From Planctomycetaceae bacterium (GTDB taxonomy: Bacteria > Planctomycetota > Planctomycetia > Pirellulales > Pirellulaceae), in contig JAHEJI010000031.1 in the NCBI GenBank assembly GCA_024638965.1, positions 1 through 36,585 on the forward strand: 36,585 nucleotides of DNA, in the 5' to 3' direction. Of this stretch, positions 16,776-25,789 are shown in pieces. The translations under genes were made by a program, and so were the position numbers. Each line of letters begins with the position of its first letter. Position 1 is the stretch's first letter. A model generated the notes under the pieces. The model saw only the letters and a program-made list of their open reading frames with translations, had not been told where the DNA came from and made no database searches.

Positions 16776-17819
16776 ATGAACAAGAGACTGGCAACTTCAA
16801 AACTTGTGCTGCGGGCTGGTGCCGGTTTATCGATTGTCTTGGCGATGCTTCTATCCACGGCCTCAATTTCGTCCGCTCAAGACAGTTTCAAACCGGTCGT
16901 CGATTCGGTTCAACCGAAGATGGTCAAAATCAACGGAAGCGGCGGATTTCGAGGCCTTGAATCGTACCAGAGTGGCCTCTTGATTTCCGCTGAAGGGCAC
17001 ATCCTGACGGTCTGGAGCTACGTGTTGGACAGCGATGTCATCACCGTAACGCTCAACAATGGTCAACGCCATGAAGCCACATTGCTGGGCTACGACCCGA
17101 GAATCGAAATCGCAATTCTTAAAATAGACGGCGACGAATTACCGAACTTTAACGTCGATGAGTCTGTTGAAGCACGAATCGGAAGCACAGTGCTCGCGTT
17201 CAGCAACCTTTTTGGAATTGCGACCGGCAGCGAATCGACAAGCGTATTGCACGGAATCATCGCAGCCAAAACGAAGTTGACCGCTCGCAGTGGCGCCATG
17301 GAGTCCAATTATCGAGGCAATGTTTACATTGTCGACGCGATGATCAACAATCCTGGAGCCGCCGGGGGCGCCGTCACCGATCGAAACGGTCAACTTATCG
17401 GAATCATCGGGAAAGAACTAAAAGACCAGCGAACTAATACATGGTTGAACTTTTCAATTCCAATCAGTGAATTAGCTGGCTCCATTCACGATATCCGCTC
17501 GGGCAAAATGGTGGTCGACGCAGCGACAAGCCGCCAGCCGCCAGCGGAACCGATGACGCCTAAGCTGCTTGGCTTTGCTCTCGTCCCCAACGTGGTTTCG
17601 AAAACGCCCCCGTTTATCGATCAAGTTGTTGAGGGTACCGCCTTTGATCGAGCAGGAATTCGGCCCGATGATCTAATCGTCGAAATTGGCGGCAAAATGA
17701 CTCCGTCGTGCAACGATGTCCTGAGACTCTTGTCGCTGATTGATCGAGACGCCACGATGAGTGTGACGTATCAACGCGGACGACGATTCTACTCGATTGA
17801 TATCCAACTTAATCGCTAG
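16776..17819 (+). CDS. HtrA-like pseudoprotease (triad lost) with PDZ domain
   Basis: The 347-residue protein has a signal peptide ending near 'STASISSAQD', a trypsin-like domain and one C-terminal PDZ domain ('DQVVEGTAFDRAGIRPDD'). Aligned on conserved S1C landmarks, all three catalytic positions are changed: His is Ser81 in 'GHILTVWSYV', Asp is Glu111 in 'YDPRIEIAIL', and Ser is Ala196 in 'NPGAAGGAV'. The rest of the fold looks well kept ('ITVTLNNG', 'LIGIIGKE'), so this is an intact gene under selection rather than a decayed one. It probably binds peptides without cutting, or regulates the active paralogue 26 nt upstream. The next paralogue starts 35 nt downstream. Confidence 0.9.
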   Translation: MNKRLATSKLVLRAGAGLSIVLAMLLSTASISSAQDSFKPVVDSVQPKMVKINGSGGFRGLESYQSGLLISAEGHILTVWSYVLDSDVITVTLNNGQRHEATLLGYDPRIEIAILKIDGDELPNFNVDESVEARIGSTVLAFSNLFGIATGSESTSVLHGIIAAKTKLTARSGAMESNYRGNVYIVDAMINNPGAAGGAVTDRNGQLIGIIGKELKDQRTNTWLNFSIPISELAGSIHDIRSGKMVVDAATSRQPPAEPMTPKLLGFALVPNVVSKTPPFIDQVVEGTAFDRAGIRPDDLIVEIGGKMTPSCNDVLRLLSLIDRDATMSVTYQRGRRFYSIDIQLNR

Positions 17820-17854
17820 CCAAAGCACCAACCGATTTAGAGTAAACGACCCAA

Positions 17855-19795
17855 ATGAAATTTCCCACGGCTAAGTCGATTGTCATTTGCTTCGCAATAT
17901 TTTGTGGGTTATACGGGTCTATTAAAGCACAGACTGAACTTCGGCAATTGGAAGAAACGGCCATCCAAAAAGCTGTTGATCATGTAGCGCCTGCCGTTGT
18001 CCAGATTGAAACGATTGGCGGTCTCGATAATGTTAAGGGAGCCAATATCAGTAGCGGCCCAACGACTGGCGTAATCGTCTCAGAAGACGGTTATATCCTT
18101 TCCAGCCTGATCAATTTCATTCAACAGCCCTCGAGTATCGTCGTGCGATTCGACGACGGTGAGATTGCCCCGGCAGAAATCGTGGCGAGGGACCATAGCC
18201 GTAAACTCGTGGTGCTGAAAACAGAGAGTCAACGACAATTTGTCCCCGTCGAAATGGCCGACCGTAAGGAACTAGCCGTGGGGCAAACGACGATTGCAAT
18301 CGGTAAGATCTACGATGCTCGCGAGCCCAATGTTTCCGTCGGGATCTTAAGCGCGCTAAATCGAATTTGGGATCGTGCAGTGCAAACGGATGCGAAAATC
18401 TCGCCCGGCAATTTCGGAGGCCCGTTGATCGACCTCAACGGAAAAATGATCGGTGTGCTCGTTCCACTTTCACCAGACAATTCCTCCGTTGGGGCAGGTA
18501 GCAATTGGTACGATTCGGGAATCGGCTTTGCCGTTCCAATCCAGGATCTGCTGCAGCATTTCGAAAGGGTTACCAACGGAGTCGATCTGAAACAGGGTTT
18601 GTTGGGAATTGCGTTCAAGGGTCGCAACATCTACACAGATCCAGCCGAAATCTCTGTCAGCTTCGCGGGCGGACCTGCCGCAAAGGCCGGCATCCTGGCC
18701 AGTGACACAATCATTGAAGTAAACGGTCGCGCGATCCGTCGGCAAGCCGAATTCAAACACGCCATCGGTCGACTTTATGCGGGTGATAATGCCTCTTTGA
18801 CGGTCCAGCGTGGCACAGAAAAACGGAGTTATGTGGTCAAACTAACTGGGGAAATTCAACCCTTCGACCTTCCGGCGATTGGCGTCTTGCCCGTGCCACC
18901 AGATCCGTCAACGGAATCAGTTGAAATTCGCCACGTCCTGTCCAATTCTCCTGCCGCGAATGCGGGACTGGTCGCCGGTGATTCGATCGAGGCCGTCGAG
19001 GGTGAACCGACGAAAACGCGTAACGATCTTGCGATCGCGTTCGTTCAACGAGGGATGGGCACAACGATCAAGCTAAACATCCGAAAAGCTAACGCCAACT
19101 CGGCCCAAGTCGTCGCGACCGATATTTTGTTAGCTCCGCAATCGGCTCAACCGCTCGCGAACGTTAAACGATTTCCCGTTGCCAGCTCGACGAAAACAAT
19201 CGACATTACGGTCTCGGAATCATCCAATAGATGTTTTGCCGTCTTGCCAGTCGATTCTCCAACCCTGGCTGGCGTCTTGGTTTGGATTCCTGAACCGGGT
19301 GAAGTCAACCAGCAGAAATTTGTGAACGCGTGGAAGTCGATGTGCCTTCAATACAATGTTGCGGTCGTGGTACCACAATCGCTTGACGAGGCGAAATGGG
19401 ATCCTGGCGAGTCAGATTTCATCGCAAAATCGGTAAACCTGTTGGCAGGTCAAATGGCGGTCGATCCCAACCGCGTTGCCATTGGCGGGCAGTCAACCGG
19501 AGGCTTCATGGCTGCGTTGACCTGTTTTACCGAACGCGAAAAATTCCGCGGCTTAATTCTGATTGACAGCTCCCTACCTTCCCGCATTGAAAATCCGAAG
19601 ACATCGGCCGTCAATCCTTTGTTGGTTTATATGGGTTCATCCGTTCAATTTGACAAACAAGACGAATTTGAAATTAGTGTTGAGCGATTAAAAAGGGCCA
19701 AGTTTCCAATCCACGTTGAAACGGCCGGTTCGGCGAAGCTGCTTGATTGGGCGCCCACGATACTCGGCTGGGTCGATACTTTGGATCGGCTTTGA
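17855..19795 (+). CDS. HtrA-like pseudoprotease with two PDZ domains fused to an alpha/beta-hydrolase-like domain
   Basis: The 646-residue protein has a signal peptide (ending 'GSIKAQ') and a trypsin-like domain whose triad is lost: His is Ile86 in 'GYILSSLINF', Asp is Lys117 in 'DHSRKLVVL', and Ser is Phe187 in 'SPGNFGGPL'. Two PDZ domains follow at about 245-330 and 345-425. From about residue 455 the protein resembles an alpha/beta hydrolase of the esterase/phospholipase type, with a GxSxG nucleophile elbow 'GGQSTGG' (Ser547) and 'LILIDSSLP'. No His is visible near the C-terminus, where the catalytic His normally sits, so this domain may also be inactive. It is the last gene of the HtrA trio and faces the convergent - strand genes. 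Confidence 0.88.
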   Translation: MKFPTAKSIVICFAIFCGLYGSIKAQTELRQLEETAIQKAVDHVAPAVVQIETIGGLDNVKGANISSGPTTGVIVSEDGYILSSLINFIQQPSSIVVRFDDGEIAPAEIVARDHSRKLVVLKTESQRQFVPVEMADRKELAVGQTTIAIGKIYDAREPNVSVGILSALNRIWDRAVQTDAKISPGNFGGPLIDLNGKMIGVLVPLSPDNSSVGAGSNWYDSGIGFAVPIQDLLQHFERVTNGVDLKQGLLGIAFKGRNIYTDPAEISVSFAGGPAAKAGILASDTIIEVNGRAIRRQAEFKHAIGRLYAGDNASLTVQRGTEKRSYVVKLTGEIQPFDLPAIGVLPVPPDPSTESVEIRHVLSNSPAANAGLVAGDSIEAVEGEPTKTRNDLAIAFVQRGMGTTIKLNIRKANANSAQVVATDILLAPQSAQPLANVKRFPVASSTKTIDITVSESSNRCFAVLPVDSPTLAGVLVWIPEPGEVNQQKFVNAWKSMCLQYNVAVVVPQSLDEAKWDPGESDFIAKSVNLLAGQMAVDPNRVAIGGQSTGGFMAALTCFTEREKFRGLILIDSSLPSRIENPKTSAVNPLLVYMGSSVQFDKQDEFEISVERLKRAKFPIHVETAGSAKLLDWAPTILGWVDTLDRL

Positions 19796-19854
19796 CCTTC
19801 GCAGGTTGGACACTCGCAGCCAACAAAATCGCAGCAAGCGTGCCCGTGCTTTGT

Positions 19855-20184
19855 TCACTTTCTTTTGCTCGAGGAGAACCTTCTCATTGCGGCATTCAGG
19901 AAAATACTGCCAACAATCAATAACGCCGCAATTGGAAATAACCTGGGACGAATGGCAACGACCAACAGAATGCCCACGATGCCGATCATAATGGCTATCG
20001 AGGAGCGTTTTTTGAGTGATTCGAGTTGCGGCCAGGCGAGCCAAATCGTGGCCAGAAGGAATCCGACGCGCGAGAGGATTCCCGCGACCGCCTGTTGTGA
20101 AGACTCGCCTGCAACATAAAGAGACATACCGACGGTCAGGAAAATGATCCCCATCACGCCCAGGATATGTCTTTGAATATTCAA
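19855..20184 (-). CDS. Small hydrophobic membrane protein
   Basis: The 109-residue protein is almost entirely hydrophobic, with about four helices ('ILGVMGIIFLTVGMSLYV', 'VGFLLATIWLAW', 'IAIMIGIVGILLVVAI', 'LFPIAALLIVGSIFL') and a basic tail 'RRFSSSKRK'. This pattern supports a real inner-membrane protein over the overlapping + strand frames. The proposed start is TTG with only a weak GGA upstream; an ATG at 20154 would shorten the first helix. It converges with the HtrA trio and lies 89 bp downstream of the sugar isomerase-like gene, which is on the same strand. I do not recognise a family. Confidence 0.65.
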   Translation of the reverse strand: MNIQRHILGVMGIIFLTVGMSLYVAGESSQQAVAGILSRVGFLLATIWLAWPQLESLKKRSSIAIMIGIVGILLVVAIRPRLFPIAALLIVGSIFLNAAMRRFSSSKRK

Positions 20185-20273
20185 TCAAATTCCAAACTGC
20201 ATCAGAGCCAGTGGACGCAAGAACTAAAATTGATTATGTCACGCTGTAACCTAGGGACAACCCTGGCACAATC

Positions 20274-21122
20274 CTATACAGCGAGCAACTCCTGTTTCAA
20301 TTGTTCCAGGAGATCGAGAGCATGTTTAATTTCAACTTTCTGACGTTCTGGCTCTTGTGGGATTTCTCGCTCAATCGTCAATGGCCCGAAGTAGCCAATG
20401 TGCTGGAGCGTTTCCAGGTATTTCTTCAGGTTCACGTCGCCCTGCCCCAAAGCCACTTCGGATCCCCACTCAACTCCCGGCGCGTCAGCCCACTTTGCGT
20501 CTTTGCAGTGAACACTACGAACACGATTACCAATTTTCAGTAACGCCTCGATTGGTTCTCCAGTACCGTACAGAATCATATTTGCTGGATCAAAGTTTAC
20601 AAACAGGTTATCGCAAGCCGTATCGGTGATAAACTGAATGAGGCTATCCGCTGATTCTTGCCCCGTTTCAAGATGCAAGTTCTGACCGTTCGACCTTACG
20701 TATTCGCACAACTCACGGGTGACATCCACTGTTTGTTGATACTCAGCGCTCTCGACGTCGTGGGATACAAAACCGAGATGTAAGGCGACAACATCGCAAT
20801 TCAGCTTCCTCGCGAAATCAGAGATCTCCTTCATCTCATGCAAACGCTCGTCACGAGTGTTTGCGGGGACGAGCCCAACGGTCTCCTCGACCGTAGGAAT
20901 GTCGGCGTAGCTCTCCCCGGCAAAACCGCCAAAAACCGCCGTCAGCTTGATCCCGTAACCATCGATTCGCTTCAGGAACGCAAGCGCTTTTTCCTCGGTG
21001 CGGGTTTCCTGATGCGGAGCGTGGATCTGAATGGTGGGGACTCCCAGTTCATGCGCGACGTCCAGGTGAACACCCAATCCGGCATCAACACTGGTAAAAA
21101 CTCCCACCGGCCACTTTTCCAC
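20274..21122 (-). CDS. Sugar-phosphate isomerase/epimerase-like TIM-barrel protein
   Basis: The 282-residue protein belongs to the xylose-isomerase-like TIM barrel / AP endonuclease family 2 superfamily. The metal-site landmarks are visible: 'ALHLGF', 'HLETGQE' (Glu), 'NFDPANM' (Asp), 'RSVHCKDA' (His) and 'TIEREI' (Glu). The GTG start is favoured by a strong Shine-Dalgarno sequence, GGGAGG, about 7 nt upstream. Most members isomerise or epimerise sugars or inositols in the cytoplasm; the substrate cannot be read from the sequence. The protein has no signal peptide. Its neighbours do not form a clear sugar pathway. Confidence 0.88.
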   Translation of the reverse strand: MEKWPVGVFTSVDAGLGVHLDVAHELGVPTIQIHAPHQETRTEEKALAFLKRIDGYGIKLTAVFGGFAGESYADIPTVEETVGLVPANTRDERLHEMKEISDFARKLNCDVVALHLGFVSHDVESAEYQQTVDVTRELCEYVRSNGQNLHLETGQESADSLIQFITDTACDNLFVNFDPANMILYGTGEPIEALLKIGNRVRSVHCKDAKWADAPGVEWGSEVALGQGDVNLKKYLETLQHIGYFGPLTIEREIPQEPERQKVEIKHALDLLEQLKQELLAV

Positions 21123-21258
21123 TTCAATCCTCCCAACGCATCAAAATCTTCGTGGCCTAGTAAAAGTATAACCCTGCAACGCGACATGATCGAAAGAACC
21201 AATATCGCTGAATTTGCGAAGGCTTTCAACGCATAATGTGCAAATGTGTTGCAAAATG

Positions 21259-21287
21259 AAAAAAGCCACTGGAAAAACCAGTGGCTT
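21259..21287 (-). terminator. Intrinsic terminator after the secretin gene
   Basis: On the minus strand a perfect 10-bp stem (AAGCCACTGG and CCAGTGGCTT with a 5-nt loop; core arms 21265-21272 and 21278-21285) is followed by a run of six T. It lies about 40 nt past the secretin stop codon and should end that transcript. Confidence 0.85.
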
Positions 21288-21325
21288 CGTTCTCTTGGTT
21301 AAGCAGGATTGCAACTAAGCGTCGT

Positions 21326-24300
21326 TTAGTTACCTCCGATATTTCCAACTTGAAGTGTCTCTTCTTCTTCTTGAATAATGATACGTGGAGTCACCATCAT
21401 CATTCGGTTAGAAGTTTCACGACCGATACCAACGTTTTTGAACAATCGATTAACATACGGAATATTGCTGAGGAAAGGCACGCCTCTCTCGTTGCGACCT
21501 TCGGCCATCGATTTGACACCGCCCATCATCACGGTACCGCCGTCCGGCACGCTGACGACCGTGCTGACGGAGGTCGTCGCCAGAATCGGCAACTGAATCG
21601 TGACACCCTCGGATTCGGTTTCAAATTCAGAAATTTCATTGTCGTCTTCACTATCAGTGACCGTGTCAATCAAGTCATCCAGCACCGAACCGGTAGATCT
21701 TCGCGTTGACGTTCGACCATCGAAAGTAAACGTTTCAACGTCGGTCACTTGACTGAAGAACGGAACCAGCGTCATCCTTACGTATCGGCGATCTGGCGAG
21801 ACCACAGCTTGAACATTCAACTGGGTACCTTCGGGCAAGATCGTAATAATCGGTTGCTGGGCGACAGCGAAGTCACCTACGACTGGCGTCACGGACGTTA
21901 CAAACGGTCTTTGAGCACCGTCAACAACGTTCGCGCTCTGCCCGTTGAACATCGTGACCGTGGGAGCGGCGGTGATGTTCGAGCGTTGATCGCCTTTGGA
22001 TGCCTGAATCAAGAAGAATACTTCGATGTCGGACAGAATCGCAAATCCAAAGTTGGCTGCGGAACCGACATCGAAACCGCCAAACTGTGGAATCGTGGAT
22101 GCGAAACTATCTTGATCAAACGTTACGTCAAGATCAGCGGTCGGACCTGTCGCCGTGTTGCCAATCACAACACTAGGACTAACTTCATCCGGAATCGGGT
22201 TTGTCAAATTAGAATTATCGTTGATCTGGAAATCAAAATCGACGCCGATTCGTTCGAAGAAACTGTCTTGAAGCGTGATGAATCGAACTTCAATCACGAT
22301 CTGAACATCATTTAATTCGCGCAGCTTCTTCAACAAGTCCTGGATTTGATCCTGAACTTCCTGAGTTTGCGAAACGATCAGACTCAGATTTGGTACGAAT
22401 GCTTGAAGCGTTCCATCGCCATTTGTATCGTCCCAACTGTCGGGACTGACGGTGGACCTGATCAATTCGATCAGCGGTTCGAAATCGGCTTCGGTGACCC
22501 CTCCCAAACGTGGTGGTCCCACCGTGTTGTAGGTCGGTGTACCTGTTTGAGCAGGTCCATTGCCATAGTTACCGAGGGCAAAACCTCCCGGCAATCCGCC
22601 AGGCAGTTGTTGGGCCATCGCGATCGCACGTTGCTGTTGCGCGATTCCAACAGCGTTACGCGGCAGCTGGTTTTGTTGAGCCACCTGCATTGGCGCCGGT
22701 GCCCCACCCAACAGGTTGCTGTTAAAATTCGTATTGTAGCCCTGGCTGGGCTGCATAAAGTTCATTTCCATCGAACTACTAAAGTTCGTGATTGGCATGA
22801 CCAAATCACCAACATAATAGGTCTTTGGTTTGACAAATCTTTGTTGTGCGTTTTTGCTGGTGACTTTGATCACCTCGTCTTCGACAACGAACACAAGTCC
22901 AACCGAGCCGAGAATGACATTCAATGCACTCTCGAGCGAAATGGGCTGGGTAATTGGAACGTTGACCGAACGGTCAGTTTCCACAGCTTCAGCCGCCAAA
23001 GCCATGTTGTCAAAAATGATGTTGACGCCGGCTTGACGAGACAATTGCTCGACAGCTGATGACAACGTTCCACTGTATTCGCCTTGAACCTTTTGGGTTT
23101 TCAGTAAATTCCAGATTCTCCGCTCAAATTCAGTGTCATAACGTTCAAGTCCTTCCCGGGCCAATCGCATCGGTGAACGTTCTTCGAAACGCTCGGTATC
23201 GAATAGGTAGGGAGTGTCGAAGTCCATCGGCGTCGAGGAATCTTCCGAATTGCGCAGAGCATTGTAAGTCCCGCGTTCCTTATCTGCTTCGAGCTGTTTC
23301 ATCTGTAAGTAGCGAATCAGTCGTTTTGATTTCTCGGTCAGCGCCACAACGATTTCGCTCTCAGGGGCGAGTTCCTGGGCTTGACGGGCCGCCATTTCTG
23401 CCTCGGCATATCGTTGCTCATCTGCCAGGCGGTTGAAATCGTCTACCAGTTTTTGAATCTGATGTTCAACATCCACGCGGCGTTGACGGGCAAGTTCAAC
23501 GTTCTCCATTCGAGCTGCATTCGTTTCATCGTTGATAATCTCAGGGAGATTTTTTTCAATGTAACGCTGCATTTCACTGATGTCTCGATCGATGATGGTC
23601 AACAAAGGCCGGCGGCTATCAGGATCAATCTCTGCCTGCGCGATCCGGCTTCGCACCATCGTCATTTTTTCGAGCGCCTGACGAGGGTTTGATTCCAGCA
23701 ATCGTTCCGCAGCAGCTCGTTCTTTGAACACTTCACCCTGAAGTTTTCGGAACATTGCCTGTTGCGATTCCCGAATTTCATCGCCGATCTGGTTGCCGTT
23801 ACCAGGATCAGGATCGCTGGTTGCCGAAGCGGGTGTAACCGCTCCATTGGCCGCCGGAGACAGGTTGGATAGATGATCTTGTATCGTTTGACGTGTTTCA
23901 CTGTCCAGTTGGTCCTGGTAACCCCAAGCCATTTCGAAATATTCACGAGCCCGTGGGCGATCGGCGTTGTCAAGTGCCTGTAGACCTGAACGATAAAGCT
24001 GAATTCCTCGGCTTGGAATCGGATTGAAATCCGATGCCCGAGCGATCCGGTCTTGATGTTCGGAATCTGGCTGAGTTGTCGCAGGTACGGTGCCTAATAG
24101 TTCAGTCCCTGATGGTTCAGTCCCTGTTAGTTCAGCGCCGGATGGTTCATTACCTGATACCGCAGCACCTGATACCGCAGCGCCTGACACTTGGGCATTG
24201 TGAGTTTTATCCGTTGTGGGATCGTAGTCTGCGTGAACAACGTTGGGAGCTTCATCATGTTCGAAAGCGGTTTGAATAATCCCGTGCTCCGGGGATTCAA

Positions 24301-25309
24301 AAGATTGCATATTTAACGCCTGCTGAATCTTCAGTTCCATCTGCCATGGTCGAATCTCACCAGCGGCAAACTGGGAATCAGGAACCTCAAGTTTATTCGC
24401 CTGATCAATAAACGATTTTGCTTCAACCCAATTGCGTTGATCCATTGCCAATTGGGCTTGCGACATCAGTTTAAGTACTTCGGATTTGTTGTCGATTTTT
24501 GGCGTATTTTGTAGAGCCGACTGAATCAGCGTGAGCAACTGATCAGGGGTTCCGGTTTCTGACGTGAACTCAACCGGAAACTCTTTTGCTCGTTCCAGCA
24601 ACATGGTTGCAGAATCGAAGTCCTGATATTCAATCAATGTTTTTGCCTGTTTCAATAGAAACTTGGCTGCTTGTTCATTGTACGATTTGTCTCGCAGACG
24701 ACCCAATTCGGCCAGGTTGTTCTGGTGAAAGATCATGGTCTCGATTGCACGAGGCGAATCCCCTAACTCAGAAAAGTCGACCTGATATTGTTTCGCAGAA
24801 TTGCACATCTTGGTGGCGGTTTCAACGTCACCATGGGCAAGAGCCTGACGAGCTCTGAGCATCGCGTTTCGAGCCGACGTTGCCGTGTCAACCTGCGAGA
24901 CGTCAGGAACATTCATCGCCGGGGCAGGGAAATTCAAGGGTGCAACTTCGTTGTTCGATGCCTCAGGCGTCTGAGCATCTGACTGGATGCTGGCTTGCAG
25001 CAGCGCAAGTTCTTGACGCGCCATTTCGGGCGTGTAGTCCAGCTTGGTATCAGCTGGGCGCTGTTGGTACAGCCCGTCGGCAATCTGAATGTAATGCTCC
25101 GCCAATTGAGCATTTTTCTGACTCATCGCTTCGCGTGCCTGGTTCAGCCACTCAAGGGCAGTTCCGGCTGCAGGAGTTGAATCTGAGAAACTCTCAGTTG
25201 TTGGAACGACGATTTGACCTGATGCCGTTGACAGCGGATTACCCACTGCAATAACAACGATCAAGACTGGTAACCAGTACTTTTTCATAAGTTGCTCGGA
25301 GACTCTCAC
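21326..25309 (-). CDS. Secretin (GspD/PilQ family) with very long N-terminal repeat region
   Basis: The 1327-residue protein starts at GTG 25309, chosen because AAGGAG sits 6 nt upstream; the ATG at 25288 has only a weak site. A signal peptide follows ('VLIVVIAVGNPLSTASGQ'). Residues about 50-700 are helical TPR-like repeats and coiled coils, with pentapeptide-like repeats at about 370-406. A secretin N-domain (STN-like) lies at about 750-825 ('QAGVNIIFDN'), and further N-domains lie at about 930-1020. The core ends with 'VPDGGTVMMGGV' (near 1256) and 'VPFLSNIPYVNRLF' (about 1280-1293). Secretins form outer-membrane channels for pili or secretion. It has its own terminator and is separated from the pilM operon by another. 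Confidence 0.95.
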   Translation of the reverse strand: MRVSEQLMKKYWLPVLIVVIAVGNPLSTASGQIVVPTTESFSDSTPAAGTALEWLNQAREAMSQKNAQLAEHYIQIADGLYQQRPADTKLDYTPEMARQELALLQASIQSDAQTPEASNNEVAPLNFPAPAMNVPDVSQVDTATSARNAMLRARQALAHGDVETATKMCNSAKQYQVDFSELGDSPRAIETMIFHQNNLAELGRLRDKSYNEQAAKFLLKQAKTLIEYQDFDSATMLLERAKEFPVEFTSETGTPDQLLTLIQSALQNTPKIDNKSEVLKLMSQAQLAMDQRNWVEAKSFIDQANKLEVPDSQFAAGEIRPWQMELKIQQALNMQSFESPEHGIIQTAFEHDEAPNVVHADYDPTTDKTHNAQVSGAAVSGAAVSGNEPSGAELTGTEPSGTELLGTVPATTQPDSEHQDRIARASDFNPIPSRGIQLYRSGLQALDNADRPRAREYFEMAWGYQDQLDSETRQTIQDHLSNLSPAANGAVTPASATSDPDPGNGNQIGDEIRESQQAMFRKLQGEVFKERAAAERLLESNPRQALEKMTMVRSRIAQAEIDPDSRRPLLTIIDRDISEMQRYIEKNLPEIINDETNAARMENVELARQRRVDVEHQIQKLVDDFNRLADEQRYAEAEMAARQAQELAPESEIVVALTEKSKRLIRYLQMKQLEADKERGTYNALRNSEDSSTPMDFDTPYLFDTERFEERSPMRLAREGLERYDTEFERRIWNLLKTQKVQGEYSGTLSSAVEQLSRQAGVNIIFDNMALAAEAVETDRSVNVPITQPISLESALNVILGSVGLVFVVEDEVIKVTSKNAQQRFVKPKTYYVGDLVMPITNFSSSMEMNFMQPSQGYNTNFNSNLLGGAPAPMQVAQQNQLPRNAVGIAQQQRAIAMAQQLPGGLPGGFALGNYGNGPAQTGTPTYNTVGPPRLGGVTEADFEPLIELIRSTVSPDSWDDTNGDGTLQAFVPNLSLIVSQTQEVQDQIQDLLKKLRELNDVQIVIEVRFITLQDSFFERIGVDFDFQINDNSNLTNPIPDEVSPSVVIGNTATGPTADLDVTFDQDSFASTIPQFGGFDVGSAANFGFAILSDIEVFFLIQASKGDQRSNITAAPTVTMFNGQSANVVDGAQRPFVTSVTPVVGDFAVAQQPIITILPEGTQLNVQAVVSPDRRYVRMTLVPFFSQVTDVETFTFDGRTSTRRSTGSVLDDLIDTVTDSEDDNEISEFETESEGVTIQLPILATTSVSTVVSVPDGGTVMMGGVKSMAEGRNERGVPFLSNIPYVNRLFKNVGIGRETSNRMMMVTPRIIIQEEEETLQVGNIGGN
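24091..24197 (-). repeat. Imperfect 15-bp tandem repeats coding pentapeptides in the secretin
   Basis: Within the secretin gene, about seven 15-bp units encode pentapeptides of the form AAVSG, AAVSG, NEPSG, AELTG, TEPSG, TELLG. The repeat lies at about residues 370-406, between TPR-like blocks, and probably forms a flexible linker. Such tracts can change length by slippage. Confidence 0.75.
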
Positions 25310-25664
25310 GCAACTCTCCTTGTGTTGTGACGCTCAAAAACCTGCGAATCTTTTTTTCTGTCGATCAAAGCCATTTCGATGACTTTAATTTTGGGTTGGA
25401 ATCCCTTATCCAACGATCCGCATCGTTATGCATTTCTGCGCAAGCGGTGCGGCAAGTACGTAGACAGCGCACGTATTATTTTTCGAGCGAGTTAATTAGG
25501 CCGTAAAAACTGAGCGGTCAATATCAGTTCGCGACATTTCCAAGAAAAAAATTGTTGCAAGCACTTCTGCGCCTATAAACGGATGTTTTCGCTAGCGGTT
25601 TCGTTCACGAAGGAGTCTTCGATGGCGCGCTTCGGTTGAATACGAAGAATAGGCGAGTGATATC

Positions 25665-25690
25665 GTCATTTTGAACGAAGCAAGAACGAA
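25665..25690 (+). repeat. Possible degenerate third copy of the MITE-like repeat
   Basis: The sequence GTCATTTTGAACGAAG at 25665-25680, continuing with CAAGAACGAA, resembles the ends of the elements at 7022-7103 and 14760-14846. Only one end is recognisable. It lies in the 480-bp gap 25310-25789, which otherwise shows the pilM-operon terminator and no gene. Confidence 0.4.
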
Positions 25691-25706
25691 TACTGGGCAA
25701 CGACAC

Positions 25707-25733
25707 AAAAAAACCCGCGATTGAACGCGGGCT
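25707..25733 (-). terminator. Intrinsic terminator after the pilM operon
   Basis: On the minus strand, stem arms CCCGCG (25726-25731) and CGCGGG (25714-25719) enclose a 6-nt loop and are followed by a run of seven T (A at 25707-25713). It lies just past the 776-residue gene, so the secretin gene downstream needs its own promoter somewhere in 25310-25706. Confidence 0.85.
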
Positions 25734-25789
25734 TGATCGTTGAACTAACTCATTCCTGTTACTGGATGAGTTGATGTTTGTCGCTTGGA

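Noticed and set aside
22346-23059. 237-codon + strand frame inside the secretin gene
   Set aside because: It is antisense to conserved secretin domains, with no ribosome-binding site or family signature.
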